Shown: positions 1 through 8,003 of the stretch, one piece after another
Layout of the letters: the number at the start of each line of letters is the position of its first letter
Position numbering within the stretch: the first letter of the stretch is position 1
Origin: DATHYZ01 sp035458865
GTDB taxonomy: Bacteria > Chloroflexota > Limnocylindria > Limnocylindrales > CSP1-4
Length of the DNA stretch: 12,341 nucleotides
Assembly: GCA_035458865.1 (NCBI GenBank)
Contig: DATHYZ010000024.1
Location: forward strand, 1-12,341
Direction of reading: 5' to 3'
Made by a program: the position numbers and the translations under genes
Notes under the pieces: generated by a model
Database searches by the model: none
What the model saw: the letters and a program-made list of their open reading frames with translations, nothing else
What the model was told of the DNA's origin: nothing

Positions 1-3000
1 TCCCTCGCGACCCGGGCGAGGTCCTCGATGGCCCGTCGGAGCACGTCCACATCCCCGAGCCAGGCCGCCGCTCGGCCGACGCGATCCAGGGCGCTCGGGG
101 CATTGAGCGAGTCGATGCGGGCGAGCTCTGATCCCTGGTCGATGACCGTGCGGAAGTCCCCCTCGGCGAGCGCTCGCCAGATCACCGGATCCATCGTGAG
201 ACTCGGCGCCTCCTCCGCCGGGAACAGCGTCGCGAGTCGGTCGAGATCGGCTACCTGGGGTTCACCTCGGACAGCCCGGAGGTTCTCGCGGACCGACTCG
301 AGGCGGGCTCGATCGAGGGACGGTTCGAGCTGCGCCACGAGGTCGTCCAGCTCGGCGACCGCCCACTCCCACTCCCCGCTCCGCGTGGCGGCCTCGGCAC
401 CGTTGCTGATGAAGAAGGTGAGGTCGGTCAGGTGGCCGAGTCGCCTCGCCGACGCGATGCCGATCATGGATTCGGCGACGGCTCGGCGGGGGGAGTCGTC
501 CATCCAGGTGATCGCGAGGTTGACCTGGGCCCGGAGGACCTGGTCCGTCATCCCGCGGGCCTCGGCAAGCCGGGCGCAGCCCTCAAGGACGACGATCGCC
601 TCGACGGGGCGAGCGGCCGTCGCATAGGCCGCACCCTTCGTGATGAGGCTGTCGATGATCGTGTCCACGATGCGCAGTCGCTCCGCGACGACGAGCGCCC
701 GGTCCGCCCAGGCGATCGACTGTGCGTCGTCCTGTCGTCGCATGTGGGCCCACGCCAGCGCCGAGCAGAGGGCCGCACCGGGCTCGTCTTCGAGCAGCTC
801 GGCGTACTCGGCGACGGCAGTCTCGAGCGTCGCGATGCCCGCGTCGGCGCGCCCGCCGTTGATGAGGGCTCGGGCCAGGGCCGCGACCGCGACGGCGGTC
901 CGCGTCCGATCGCCTCGCGACCGGTGTCCATCGACCGCTCGGAGCAGGTAGCGCTCGGCGTCGGCATGGCGGCCGGTGGTCGCCGCGATCGCCCCGGCCC
1001 GCTCGAGCAGCTCGTCGGCGTCGGGGCCCTCGGCGAGGTCGATGGCCGAATCCAGGTAGCCCAGGGCCTGGCCCGGTGCCCCGAGGATGGCGGCCCGCTC
1101 GGCAGCGGCGCGAAGGGCGATCCGGGCCTGCACCGCGAGGGCGGCCGCCTCCGGTCCTTCGGGCGAGGCCTCGTAGGCGGCGGCGTAGTGGGTCGCAAGG
1201 GCGCCGGCCAGCTCCTCGTCACCCATCGACTCGAAGAAGCGCGCCGCGGCCAGGTGCCGTGCCCGACGATCCTTCTTCGCCAGCGTCCCGTAGGCCACCT
1301 CGCGGATGAGAGCCTGGACGAAGCCGTACTGGCCGCGCTCGGGGGAGCGTGGATCGGTGTCGAGCTCGAGAAGCTCGCGGCGGATCAGGTCCCGGAGCCG
1401 CGGCTCCAGGTCACCCTCCGACTGGCCGCTCACGGCCGCCAGCGACGGGACCGAGAAGGTCTGTCCCAGGACGGAGGCGTCCTGCAGGAGCGAGCGATCG
1501 ACTGGATCGAGTCCATCGAGACGGGCCGCGATGAGCGCCTGGAGCGAGCCGGGCACCTCGAGCGAGCCCAGATCGCCGACCGGCCGGCAGGTCCCGCCGG
1601 CCTCGGCCTCGAGCCGGCCGTCGGCCAGGAGCATCCGGATCGTCTCGACGGCGTAGAGCGGGATCCCGCTCGCCCGGTCGAGGATGGTCCGGACGGCTCC
1701 CGCCGGGAGGCCCGGGACCATCCCGGTGAGCAGCTCGCGCATCTCGTCGTCGGACAGCGGATCGAGCGCCAGCGAGCTCGACGCCCGGCCGCCCCCCCAG
1801 GTCGGACGTCGCTCGAGGAGCTCCGGACGAGCCAGGGTCAGGATGAAGATCGGGTAGCTGCGGCTCCACTCGAGGAGGTGCTCGATGAAGTCGAGCAGGC
1901 CGTCGTCCGCCCACTGGAGGTCCTCGAAGACCAGGGCGACGGTCGCCTCGTCGCTCATCCGCTCGAGGAACAGGCGCCAGCCGGCGAAGAGCCGCTCGCG
2001 ACCGCCAGGGGGTGCCTCCTCGACACCGAGGAGGGCGAGCAGGGCCGGCTCGATGAACGTCCGGTCCTCGGGGTCGGGCACGTACCGCTCGAGCGATGCC
2101 GCGATGGACTTGCGGGTCGCCGCCGGATCGTCGCTCTCGGCCAGGCCGGCCCGGCTGCGGACCATCTCGCCGAGGGCCCAGAACGAGACGCCCTCGCCGT
2201 ACGACGGGCAGCGGCCCTCGTGCCAGTAGACCGTCTCGACGACCCCGTCGGTGTACTTGCTGAACTCCCAGGCGAGGCGGCTCTTGCCGATGCCGCCCTG
2301 GCCGGTGATCGAGACGAGCCTGGCCCTGCGCTCGCGGCCCGTCGCGTGGAAGAGCTCCCGGAGGAGCCGGAACTCGGTCTCCCGGCCGACGAACGGTGGC
2401 TCGATCCCCTCGCTCCGACCGGATCCACCCCGCTCTGCGACGACCCGCAGGGCCCGCCAGGCCTCGATCGGAGCGGCCTTGCCCTTGAGGAGCTGCTCAC
2501 CGGCCTCCTCGAAGAGGATCGCCGCCGACGCCGCTCGCTTGGTCGATTCGCCGACCAGGACCGTCCCTGGCGGCGCGACCGACTGGAGGCGGCTGGCCGT
2601 GTTGACCAGGTCGCCGGCGACCATGCCCTGGTTCGTCGCGCCGATCGTCACCGCCGCCTCGCCGGTCAGGACGCCAGCCCGGGCCGAGAGCTCGCTGCCG
2701 AGCTCCACGCCGAGGGTCCGCACCCCGTCGACGAGGTCGAGAGCGGCCCGCACGGCTCGCTCGGCATCGTCCTCGTGGGCGATCGGCGTCCCCCAGACCG
2801 CCATCACGGCATCGCCGATGAACTTCTCAACGGTGCCGCCGTAGCGGCCGACGATCTCGCTGGCCAGGTCGAAGTACCGGCCCAGGAGGTCGCGCACCTG
2901 CTCGGCGTCGCGGCCCTCGGCGAGCGTCGTGAAGCCGACCAGGTCGGCGAACAGGACGCTGACCAGCCGCCGCTGCGTCTCCGGCTGGACCGGCAGGAAC

Positions 3001-3194
3001 GGCCCCGGCTCGCCCATCGCCGCCGGGACGGGTCGGGGGGCATCGCCAAGGCGAGTCCCGCACTCCGGGCAGAACTTCGCGCCGGTGGTGACGGGTGAGG
3101 CGCATCCCGGGCAGACCGCGGCCATGGCGGACCCGCACTCGCTGCAGAACTTGGCGCCCTCGCGGTTCTCGGTGCCGCAGGCCGGACAGGTCAC
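1..3194 (-). CDS. Double zinc-ribbon class III adenylate cyclase with AAA ATPase and TPR-like C-terminus (3' end off the window)
   Basis: A large signalling protein, at least 1064 residues, whose end lies beyond the left edge. Translation from GTG 3194 gives two CxxC-x10-CxxC zinc ribbons (C3, C6, C17, C20 and C28, C31, C42, C45). A class III nucleotide cyclase domain follows at about residues 70-235. FADLVGFT carries metal ligand D84, KFIGD carries K124 and metal ligand D128, and LVNTASRL carries transition-state residues N198 and R202, so the domain looks active; the lysine favours ATP, hence cAMP. Residues about 270-600 are an AAA_16/STAND-type ATPase with Walker A GQGGIGKS (K304) and Walker B VFEDLQW (E424, D425). 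From about 650 on the sequence is alanine-rich, helical and TPR-like. This architecture is widespread in Chloroflexota, Actinobacteria and rhizobia; the ligand is unknown. The GTG start is chosen because the first zinc ribbon begins directly after it and a good ribosome binding site precedes it. It lies 87 bases after the R3H ATPase gene on the same strand. Confidence 0.9.
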   Translation of the reverse strand, partial: MTCPACGTENREGAKFCSECGSAMAAVCPGCASPVTTGAKFCPECGTRLGDAPRPVPAAMGEPGPFLPVQPETQRRLVSVLFADLVGFTTLAEGRDAEQVRDLLGRYFDLASEIVGRYGGTVEKFIGDAVMAVWGTPIAHEDDAERAVRAALDLVDGVRTLGVELGSELSARAGVLTGEAAVTIGATNQGMVAGDLVNTASRLQSVAPPGTVLVGESTKRAASAAILFEEAGEQLLKGKAAPIEAWRALRVVAERGGSGRSEGIEPPFVGRETEFRLLRELFHATGRERRARLVSITGQGGIGKSRLAWEFSKYTDGVVETVYWHEGRCPSYGEGVSFWALGEMVRSRAGLAESDDPAATRKSIAASLERYVPDPEDRTFIEPALLALLGVEEAPPGGRERLFAGWRLFLERMSDEATVALVFEDLQWADDGLLDFIEHLLEWSRSYPIFILTLARPELLERRPTWGGGRASSSLALDPLSDDEMRELLTGMVPGLPAGAVRTILDRASGIPLYAVETIRMLLADGRLEAEAGGTCRPVGDLGSLEVPGSLQALIAARLDGLDPVDRSLLQDASVLGQTFSVPSLAAVSGQSEGDLEPRLRDLIRRELLELDTDPRSPERGQYGFVQALIREVAYGTLAKKDRRARHLAAARFFESMGDEELAGALATHYAAAYEASPEGPEAAALAVQARIALRAAAERAAILGAPGQALGYLDSAIDLAEGPDADELLERAGAIAATTGRHADAERYLLRAVDGHRSRGDRTRTAVAVAALARALINGGRADAGIATLETAVAEYAELLEDEPGAALCSALAWAHMRRQDDAQSIAWADRALVVAERLRIVDTIIDSLITKGAAYATAARPVEAIVVLEGCARLAEARGMTDQVLRAQVNLAITWMDDSPRRAVAESMIGIASARRLGHLTDLTFFISNGAEAATRSGEWEWAVAELDDLVAQLEPSLDRARLESVRENLRAVRGEPQVADLDRLATLFPAEEAPSLTMDPVIWRALAEGDFRTVIDQGSELARIDSLNAPSALDRVGRAAAWLGDVDVLRRAIEDLARVAR

Positions 3195-3200
3195 GCTCGA

Positions 3201-3206
3201 TCCTCT
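3201..3206 (-). promoter_or_regulatory. Ribosome binding site of the cyclase gene
   Basis: AGAGGA on the minus strand, 6 bases before GTG 3194-3192. It is the clearest Shine-Dalgarno match in the window and decides the GTG start. It contrasts with the genes further right, whose starts lack one. Confidence 0.6.
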
Positions 3207-3248
3207 TGATCCATGGACGTCGCGGTTGGCGGAGCGGTCGGGTGCGAC

Positions 3249-3254
3249 AGCGTA
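3249..3254 (-). promoter_or_regulatory. Possible -10 element of the cyclase gene
   Basis: TACGCT (TANNNT pattern) on the minus strand in the 87-base gap between the R3H ATPase gene and the cyclase gene, about 55 bases before the GTG. A short inverted repeat, CGGAC-4-GTCCG at 3256-3269, lies just upstream and could be a weak terminator stem of the preceding operon. I see no convincing -35 box. Cotranscription with the upstream operon remains possible. Confidence 0.25.
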
Positions 3255-3281
3255 GCGGACACGGGTCCGGGCAGCAGCCCC

Positions 3282-5312
3282 CTAGCGCCAGGTGGTCCGG
3301 GCCTGGTCCGGGTAGAGCCGGACCCGCCGGTACGGCTCGCGGCCACGCGACCGCGAGACCAGGTTCGCCCGCTCGGCCATCTGGTGCTGAAGGCGCCGGA
3401 TGTAGGCGTTCTGGGGCGACAGCTCGACCGGCTCGTCGCGCGACGACACGATGCCGATCGCCTCCTCCGTCTCGCGCAGCGCGGCCTCGCGTGGGTCGAC
3501 CTCGAGGGCGAAGATCGAGGTCAGCGACGCCTGCATCTGGACGATGGTGTTGCTCTTGAGAACGTAGACCGGCATCGCCCGCTCTTCGGCCTCGCGGATC
3601 GTGGACGACTTCTGGCGGTACTCGGAGCGCAGCGTCATCACGATCTCCGCGTCGTCGATGTCGCGGGCCACGACGACCGGCAGCTGCAGCTCGCGGATCG
3701 CCTGTTCCAGCCGCTTGCGGCTGATGCCGAAGGGGAGGACCCGAAGGGTGGGCAGGCTGCCCGCCGATTCGACCCGGAGCGCCGGTCCGTCCTCGGCCTC
3801 GGCCTCGGCCCGGGCCCGGTCGGCGAGCGCCTCGTCGTCGGCCGCCAGGTCGGCCGCGTTGACCGGCGCCGTCCCCTCGTCTGCCCTGAGCTCGGTCAGG
3901 GCGCGCGTGGCTTCCTCGCGCCAGGCCTGCTGGCGCTGGAGCTCGCGGGCGTCGCGGGCCCTGACGTCCGCTGCCGTGGAGCCGTCCGCTCGCTCGAGCG
4001 GACCGCGGTCGGCGAGCCCCCCGGCGACGAACGGCGCGTCCGGCGGCTGGCCGGGCGCGTGCGGCTGCGACCCACGGGCCGCGGCCTCGCCGTTGCCCCG
4101 CGTCGGGCGCCAGCTGCCGGAGCTGCCGGGCCGGTAGCCAGGACGCCCGCCGTGGTCATCCCCGAAGACGGGCCCGCCGCGGTACGGGGCGCCGCCCCGC
4201 CAGCCGGGCTCGGTCCGCCAGCCCGGGCCGCCCGCCAGGCCTCCGAAGCGCTCGGTCCCGAGCTGCTCCCGGGGCGACGGACGTGGCCGGGCCTGGGAGC
4301 GGTGGACCCCCTCCTCGTCGCGCCAGCGCTGCTCGGGCGCCAGCGGGTCCCCGCGGAGGAGGCTGTCGACCGTATCGGCGACGTCGGCGTGGACGATCAC
4401 CCGGTCGCGGTCCTGGATCTCGACGACGACGTCGAAGGTCGGCGGCGCCTTCCGCTCCAGGACGCTCTTCTGGGTCCGGCGGCGGCGAGCCTCCTCGTCG
4501 CCCAGGGTGACGCTCTGGATCCCGCCGATGAGGTCGGACAAGGTGGGGTTCAGCATCAGGTTGTCGAGGTTGTTGCCGTGGGCGGTACCGATGAGCTGGA
4601 CGCCCCGCTCGGCGATCGTCCGGGCTGCCTGGGCCTCGAGCTCCGTGCCGATCTCGTCGATGACGATGACCTGGGGCATGTGGTTCTCGACGGCCTCGAT
4701 CATCACCTCGTGCTGGAGGGCCGGCGTGCGCACCTGCATCCGGCGCGCCTTGCCGATGGCCGGGTGCGGGATGTCGCCGTCGCCGGCGATCTCGTTGCTG
4801 GTGTCGACCACGACCACGCGCATCCGGAAGTCGTCGGCGAGCACCCGGGCGGCCTCGCGGAGCATCGTCGTCTTGCCGATCCCGGGCCGGCCCATGATGA
4901 GGATGGACTTCCCCGACTCGACGAGGTCCTCGACGATCTCGATCGTCCCGAAGACGGCACGCCCGATGCGGCAGGTGAGCCCCACGATCTTGCCGTTGCG
5001 GTTGCGGATGGCCGAGATGCGGTGGAGCGTCCGCTCGATGCCGGCCCGGTTGTCCTCCCCGAAGGTCCCGATGAGGTCGACGACGTGGGCGATGTCGGCC
5101 TCGTCGACCTCGCGCTGGAGGAGGGTCACCTCGCGGTCCGGGAAGCGCGCCTCCGGCGGGCGGCCGAGATCGAGGACGACCTCGATCAGCGCCTCGGGCG
5201 TCGGAAGCGCGTGGACGGCGTCGACGATCTCGGGCGGGAGGGTCGCCAGCAGGGCGTCGAGGTCGTCGATCGATTCGCGGTGGCGAGCGTCGGGTCCCAC
5301 GAGGTCCTCCAC
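3282..5312 (-). CDS. Ycf45/SpoIIIAA-like AAA ATPase with C-terminal R3H domain
   Basis: A predicted cytoplasmic ATPase of 676 residues that probably binds single-stranded nucleic acid. Residues about 10-290 resemble the SpoIIIAA/Ycf45 ATPase: Walker A GRPGIGKTT with K147, then a VVVVDTSNEIAGDGDIPH stretch, Walker B VIVIDEIGTE (D219, E220), and a GTAHGNNLDNL motif. Residues about 300-500 are a low-complexity linker, with a G/R/W/Y-rich part at about 350-412. Residues about 525-610 form a conserved region containing PFGISRKRLEQAI and PVYVLKSNT. The C-terminus is an R3H domain with R639-x3-H643 followed by SRGREPYRRVRLYP. Cyanobacterial and plastid Ycf45-type proteins share this layout; their exact role is poorly defined. 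The start is GTG 5312, whose G is also the last base of the TAG of the upstream GNAT-like gene (TAGTG), implying translational coupling. The open frame extends to 5711, but that part overlaps the upstream gene and is not protein-like. Confidence 0.88.
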   Translation of the reverse strand: MEDLVGPDARHRESIDDLDALLATLPPEIVDAVHALPTPEALIEVVLDLGRPPEARFPDREVTLLQREVDEADIAHVVDLIGTFGEDNRAGIERTLHRISAIRNRNGKIVGLTCRIGRAVFGTIEIVEDLVESGKSILIMGRPGIGKTTMLREAARVLADDFRMRVVVVDTSNEIAGDGDIPHPAIGKARRMQVRTPALQHEVMIEAVENHMPQVIVIDEIGTELEAQAARTIAERGVQLIGTAHGNNLDNLMLNPTLSDLIGGIQSVTLGDEEARRRRTQKSVLERKAPPTFDVVVEIQDRDRVIVHADVADTVDSLLRGDPLAPEQRWRDEEGVHRSQARPRPSPREQLGTERFGGLAGGPGWRTEPGWRGGAPYRGGPVFGDDHGGRPGYRPGSSGSWRPTRGNGEAAARGSQPHAPGQPPDAPFVAGGLADRGPLERADGSTAADVRARDARELQRQQAWREEATRALTELRADEGTAPVNAADLAADDEALADRARAEAEAEDGPALRVESAGSLPTLRVLPFGISRKRLEQAIRELQLPVVVARDIDDAEIVMTLRSEYRQKSSTIREAEERAMPVYVLKSNTIVQMQASLTSIFALEVDPREAALRETEEAIGIVSSRDEPVELSPQNAYIRRLQHQMAERANLVSRSRGREPYRRVRLYPDQARTTWR

Positions 5313-6346
5313 TAGCGGCCGATGGCCGGCACGAGAGCCGGCTCGGCGACGCGAACGAGGGTCTCCTTGAGCATCAGGGTGACGGTGGCGATCTCCTCGA
5401 AGCCGGCGTCCTCCAGTCGACGGTCGATGGGCGAGTCGTAGGTCCGGACGGGGGCGATGACGCCGTGGACCTGGCGGGCGGGCGTGCCCGCCCGGGCGGC
5501 GATCACGCCCAGGCCGAAGTCGATCAGGTCGCTCACGTCCCGGGATGGGTCGGCGACGATCTTGAGGTAATGGGGCTGGTCCTCCTTGGCGACGCCGACC
5601 TGGACGAACGCGTCCACCCGGGCGCCGTCGCCGTCGTCCGTGGCGCGGACGAAGGCCTCCACGTCGGCGAACCGGAGGATCGGGGCCAGCGAGCTGCGCG
5701 GCACCCGCCAATGATGCCCCTGGCGCTCCCAGTCCACCGGCCGGACGAGCTCCAGGCGCTGGACCGGCTGGGGCGTCACGGCCGCGTACAGCCGGTGCAT
5801 CGCCAGGGCATCGACCGGCAGCGCCTCGCGGATCCCGTGCTCGGCAGCGCGAGCGTCATCCCACGGCGCGGGCAGGTCGGCCCCGGACGGGCGGAACATG
5901 ACCCGCTCCTCCCCGTAGCGGGCGAAGCCGGCCTGCATGAACAGCTCGACGTTGCCGTCCTCGTCGGCACAGGCGACGTGGAACCGGCCGACCCCCGCCC
6001 GGGCGCCATCGCGCAGGAGCTGCTGGATCAGCCGGAACCGGATGTCGCCGGCCTCGGCGACGCCGACCCCATCGAGCTCGACGACCGTCCACTCGTCGCG
6101 CGGTCCCTCGCGCTCCGCTCGCAGGAGGCCGGCGATCCGGCCGTCCTCCTCGAAGACGTAGAGCACGTCGTGCGGGCGGAACGCGCCCAGCGGCATCCGG
6201 AAGAGGCTGAACAGGCCGATGCGGGCCGCGTTCACCGGCAGGCCCAGCGAGCGGGTCCCGGCGGCCTCCTCCTGGCAGAGTCGCGAGAGCTCGCCCATGG
6301 CCGCCAGGTCGGTCAGACGGGCGATGCGGACCTTGCCCTTGCTCAT
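5312..6346 (-). CDS. Two-domain GNAT-fold protein (acetyltransferase-like), in the pdxST operon
   Basis: A predicted cytoplasmic protein of 344 residues with two GNAT-like halves. The first (about 5-155) starts with KVRIARLTDLAAMGEL and ends with the GNAT-typical GNVELFMQAGF followed by VMFRP. The second (about 170-335) is more divergent and ends with RRLEDAGFEEIATVTLMLK. Neither half shows a clear Q/R-x-x-G-x-G/A acetyl-CoA loop: the first has GDIRFRLIQQLL where that loop would lie. Catalysis is therefore uncertain, and the protein may bind CoA without acetylating, or be a non-enzymatic partner. ATG 6346 overlaps the TGA of pdxT by four bases (ATGA), and its own TAG shares one base with the R3H ATPase GTG. 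It is therefore an internal gene of the pdxS-pdxT-GNAT-R3H operon. The substrate is unknown. Confidence 0.8.
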   Translation of the reverse strand: MSKGKVRIARLTDLAAMGELSRLCQEEAAGTRSLGLPVNAARIGLFSLFRMPLGAFRPHDVLYVFEEDGRIAGLLRAEREGPRDEWTVVELDGVGVAEAGDIRFRLIQQLLRDGARAGVGRFHVACADEDGNVELFMQAGFARYGEERVMFRPSGADLPAPWDDARAAEHGIREALPVDALAMHRLYAAVTPQPVQRLELVRPVDWERQGHHWRVPRSSLAPILRFADVEAFVRATDDGDGARVDAFVQVGVAKEDQPHYLKIVADPSRDVSDLIDFGLGVIAARAGTPARQVHGVIAPVRTYDSPIDRRLEDAGFEEIATVTLMLKETLVRVAEPALVPAIGR

Positions 6347-6999
6347 CCGTGCCCCCCGGCCCGGGCCCGCTCGCTGGCGCGGCGGGTCGGGTGCCGGCGT
6401 CGTCCGGCGCCCTCGCCGGGCTCCTGGTGCTCGGCGGCCATCGTGGCCACGAGCCGATGGAAGCGGGTCTCGCCGGCGAGCTCGGGATGGAAGGACGTGG
6501 CAAGGACGTTGCGCTCCCTGACCGCCACGATCCGGCCGTCCTCCAGGCGAGCCAGGACGTCCACGTCCGGCCCGACACGCTCGACGATGGGCGCCCGGAT
6601 GAAGACCGCGTGGACCGGGCGGTCGCCCAGGACCGGGACGGCGAGATCGGTCTCGAACGAGTCCAGCTGGCGCCCGAAGGCGTTGCGCCGGACCGACACG
6701 TCGAGGAGCGGCAGGACGGGGGTCTCGCCCCCCGTCAGCTCGCGGGCCAGGATGATCATCCCGGCACAGGTGCCCAGGATCGGGGCGCCCGACGCAGCCA
6801 GGTCGAGGATCGGCCCGCGCAGGTCCCAGCGGTCGATCAGCCGACGCATCGTCGTGCTCTCGCCGCCGGGCAGGATCAGCCCGGCCACGCCGTCGAGGTC
6901 GGACGACAGGCGAACGTCGACGCCCTCGACGCCGATGGCCTCAAGGATGTCGAGATGCTCCCGGAAGGCCCCCTGCAGGGCCAGGACACCGATCCGCAT
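6343..6999 (-). CDS. pdxT: Pyridoxal 5'-phosphate synthase glutaminase subunit PdxT
   Basis: Class I glutamine amidotransferase subunit of the DXP-independent vitamin B6 pathway. It hydrolyses glutamine and channels ammonia to PdxS. The translated 218-residue protein begins MRIGVLALQGAFREH and contains the oxyanion region LILPGGEST, the nucleophile C78 in GTCAGM, and H171 and E173 in SFHPEL, so the catalytic triad is complete. RxxxFGRQ and the LATSFHPELAGETR block match the family closely. It is about 20 residues longer than typical PdxT because of an Arg-rich C-terminal tail, which also encodes the overlap with the next gene. It starts 12 bases after the pdxS stop with no strong Shine-Dalgarno sequence, so it is probably translated from the pdxS message. 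Confidence 0.97.
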   Translation of the reverse strand: MRIGVLALQGAFREHLDILEAIGVEGVDVRLSSDLDGVAGLILPGGESTTMRRLIDRWDLRGPILDLAASGAPILGTCAGMIILARELTGGETPVLPLLDVSVRRNAFGRQLDSFETDLAVPVLGDRPVHAVFIRAPIVERVGPDVDVLARLEDGRIVAVRERNVLATSFHPELAGETRFHRLVATMAAEHQEPGEGAGRRRHPTRRASERARAGGHG

Positions 7000-7011
7000 G
7001 GTCGCGGGCGG

Positions 7012-7899
7012 CTACCAGCCCCGAACGGCCAGACGCTCCGCCTCGGGGATCGCCTCAAGCGCGATCCCCCGCATCGGGCTCCCCAGGCCCTTGCTGACCT
7101 CGGCCAGGATCTTGGGATCGTCGAAGTGAGTGGTCGCCTGGACGATGGCGTTGGCCATCCGGGCCGGGTCCTCGCTCTTGAAGATGCCCGATCCCACGAA
7201 GACGCCCTCGGCGCCGAGCTGCATGACGAGCGCGGCATCGGCCGGGGTCGAGATCCCGCCGGCGACGAAGTTCACGACCGGCAGGCGGCCGGACTCGGCG
7301 ACCTCCTTGACCAGCGCGTACGGGGCGTCGAGCTCCTTCGCCGCGACGAACAGCTCGTCCTCGCGCATGGACGCGAGGCGCCGGATGCCCGCAAGGACGT
7401 CGCGCAGCTGATGGACCGCCTCGACGATGTTGCCGGTGCCGGCCTCGCCCTTGGTCCGCATCATCGCGGCGCCCTCGTTGATGCGCCGGAGCGCCTCTCC
7501 GAGGTTGCGACAGCCGCACACGAACGGGACCTTGAAGGCGTGCTTGTCGATGTGGTTCGTCTCGTCGGCCGGGGTCAGGACCTCGGACTCGTCGACGTAG
7601 TCGACGCCGAGCGCCTCGAGGATCTGGGCCTCGACGAAGTGGCCGATCCGGGCCTTGGCCATGACCGGGATGGTGACCTCGTCGAGGATCCTCTGGATCA
7701 TCTCTGGATCGCTCATCCGGGCCACGCCGCCGGCGGCGCGGATATCGGCCGGCACGCGCTCCAGGGCCATCACGGCGACGGCCCCCGCGTCCTCGGCGAT
7801 CTTCGCCTGCTCGGGGGTGACGACGTCCATGATGACGCCGCCCTTGAGCATCTGGGCGAGGCCCTTCTTGGTCGCCCAGGTGGAGGTTTCGACGGACAT
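7012..7899 (-). CDS. pdxS: Pyridoxal 5'-phosphate synthase subunit PdxS
   Basis: Synthase subunit that condenses ribose 5-phosphate, glyceraldehyde 3-phosphate and ammonia (from PdxT) into pyridoxal 5'-phosphate. It forms a (beta/alpha)8 barrel, in the family usually a double hexameric ring in the cytoplasm. The 295-residue protein is full length compared with the usual 290-295. Catalytic residues are present: D25 in GGVIMDVVTP, K82 in IPVMAKARIGHF (first Schiff-base lysine) and K150 in MMRTKGEAGTGNIVEA (second lysine). PVVNFVAGGISTPADAA and GVFVGSGIFKS are family signatures, and the protein ends RGW as in known PdxS. ATG 7899 gives the expected short N-terminus; a weak GAGGA lies 12 bases upstream. 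It is the first gene of a four-gene operon. Confidence 0.98.
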   Translation of the reverse strand: MSVETSTWATKKGLAQMLKGGVIMDVVTPEQAKIAEDAGAVAVMALERVPADIRAAGGVARMSDPEMIQRILDEVTIPVMAKARIGHFVEAQILEALGVDYVDESEVLTPADETNHIDKHAFKVPFVCGCRNLGEALRRINEGAAMMRTKGEAGTGNIVEAVHQLRDVLAGIRRLASMREDELFVAAKELDAPYALVKEVAESGRLPVVNFVAGGISTPADAALVMQLGAEGVFVGSGIFKSEDPARMANAIVQATTHFDDPKILAEVSKGLGSPMRGIALEAIPEAERLAVRGW

Positions 7900-7997
7900 A
7901 CGGGACGGAATTCCTCAGGTGCTGGCGCGGGGTCGCCGGTCGGGCCTGCCCCGGGGTCCTCGCCCGTTCGGGTCGGCCGGTTCCCCGTCCGGTCTCG
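7900..7997 (-). other. Untranslated stretch in front of pdxS
   Basis: About 100 bases between a possible -10 element and the pdxS ATG. On the minus strand it contains short GC-rich inverted repeats such as CCCGAACGGG and a run of C then G, and a GAGGA sequence 12 bases before the ATG. I recognise no riboswitch in it. The open frame of the upstream PPOX-like fragment runs through this stretch and into pdxS out of frame, but its composition there is not protein-like. Confidence 0.35.
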
Positions 7998-8003
7998 ATT
8001 ATC
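7998..8003 (-). promoter_or_regulatory. Possible -10 element for the pdxST operon
   Basis: GATAAT on the minus strand, five of six matches to TATAAT and one of few AT-rich hexamers in this area, about 95 bases before the pdxS ATG. No -35 box stands out 16-18 bases upstream. It would give an untranslated leader of roughly 90 bases. Confidence 0.35.

Noticed and set aside
432..3098. Long plus-strand open frame (888 codons) opposite the cyclase gene
   Set aside because: It is the antisense shadow of a GC-rich gene with recognisable domains; the translation is Arg/Gly/Asp-rich with no family resemblance. The same holds for the plus-strand frames at 3213-5315, 5465-7129, 6349-8064 and 7655-9022 and the minus-strand frame at 9879-11573.
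3191..3214. Seven-codon ORF (MDQEDRA) ending with TGA over the cyclase GTG
   Set aside because: The GTGA overlap resembles a leader-peptide coupling, but the ORF is too short to separate from chance and no structure or rare-codon run supports regulation.
5313..5711. 5' extension of the R3H ATPase frame to ATG 5711
   Set aside because: The 133 extra residues lie inside the GNAT-like gene in another frame and are Arg/Gly-rich without homology signs. The coupled GTG at 5312 explains the start.
7900..7997. Riboswitch in front of pdxS
   Set aside because: Only short GC-rich stems are visible and no known aptamer core; there is no T run for an attenuator.
7770..7998. Continuation of the PPOX-like fragment frame into pdxS
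   Set aside because: The frame stays open only because of high GC; it overlaps a certain gene out of frame and reads Arg/Pro/Ser-rich.
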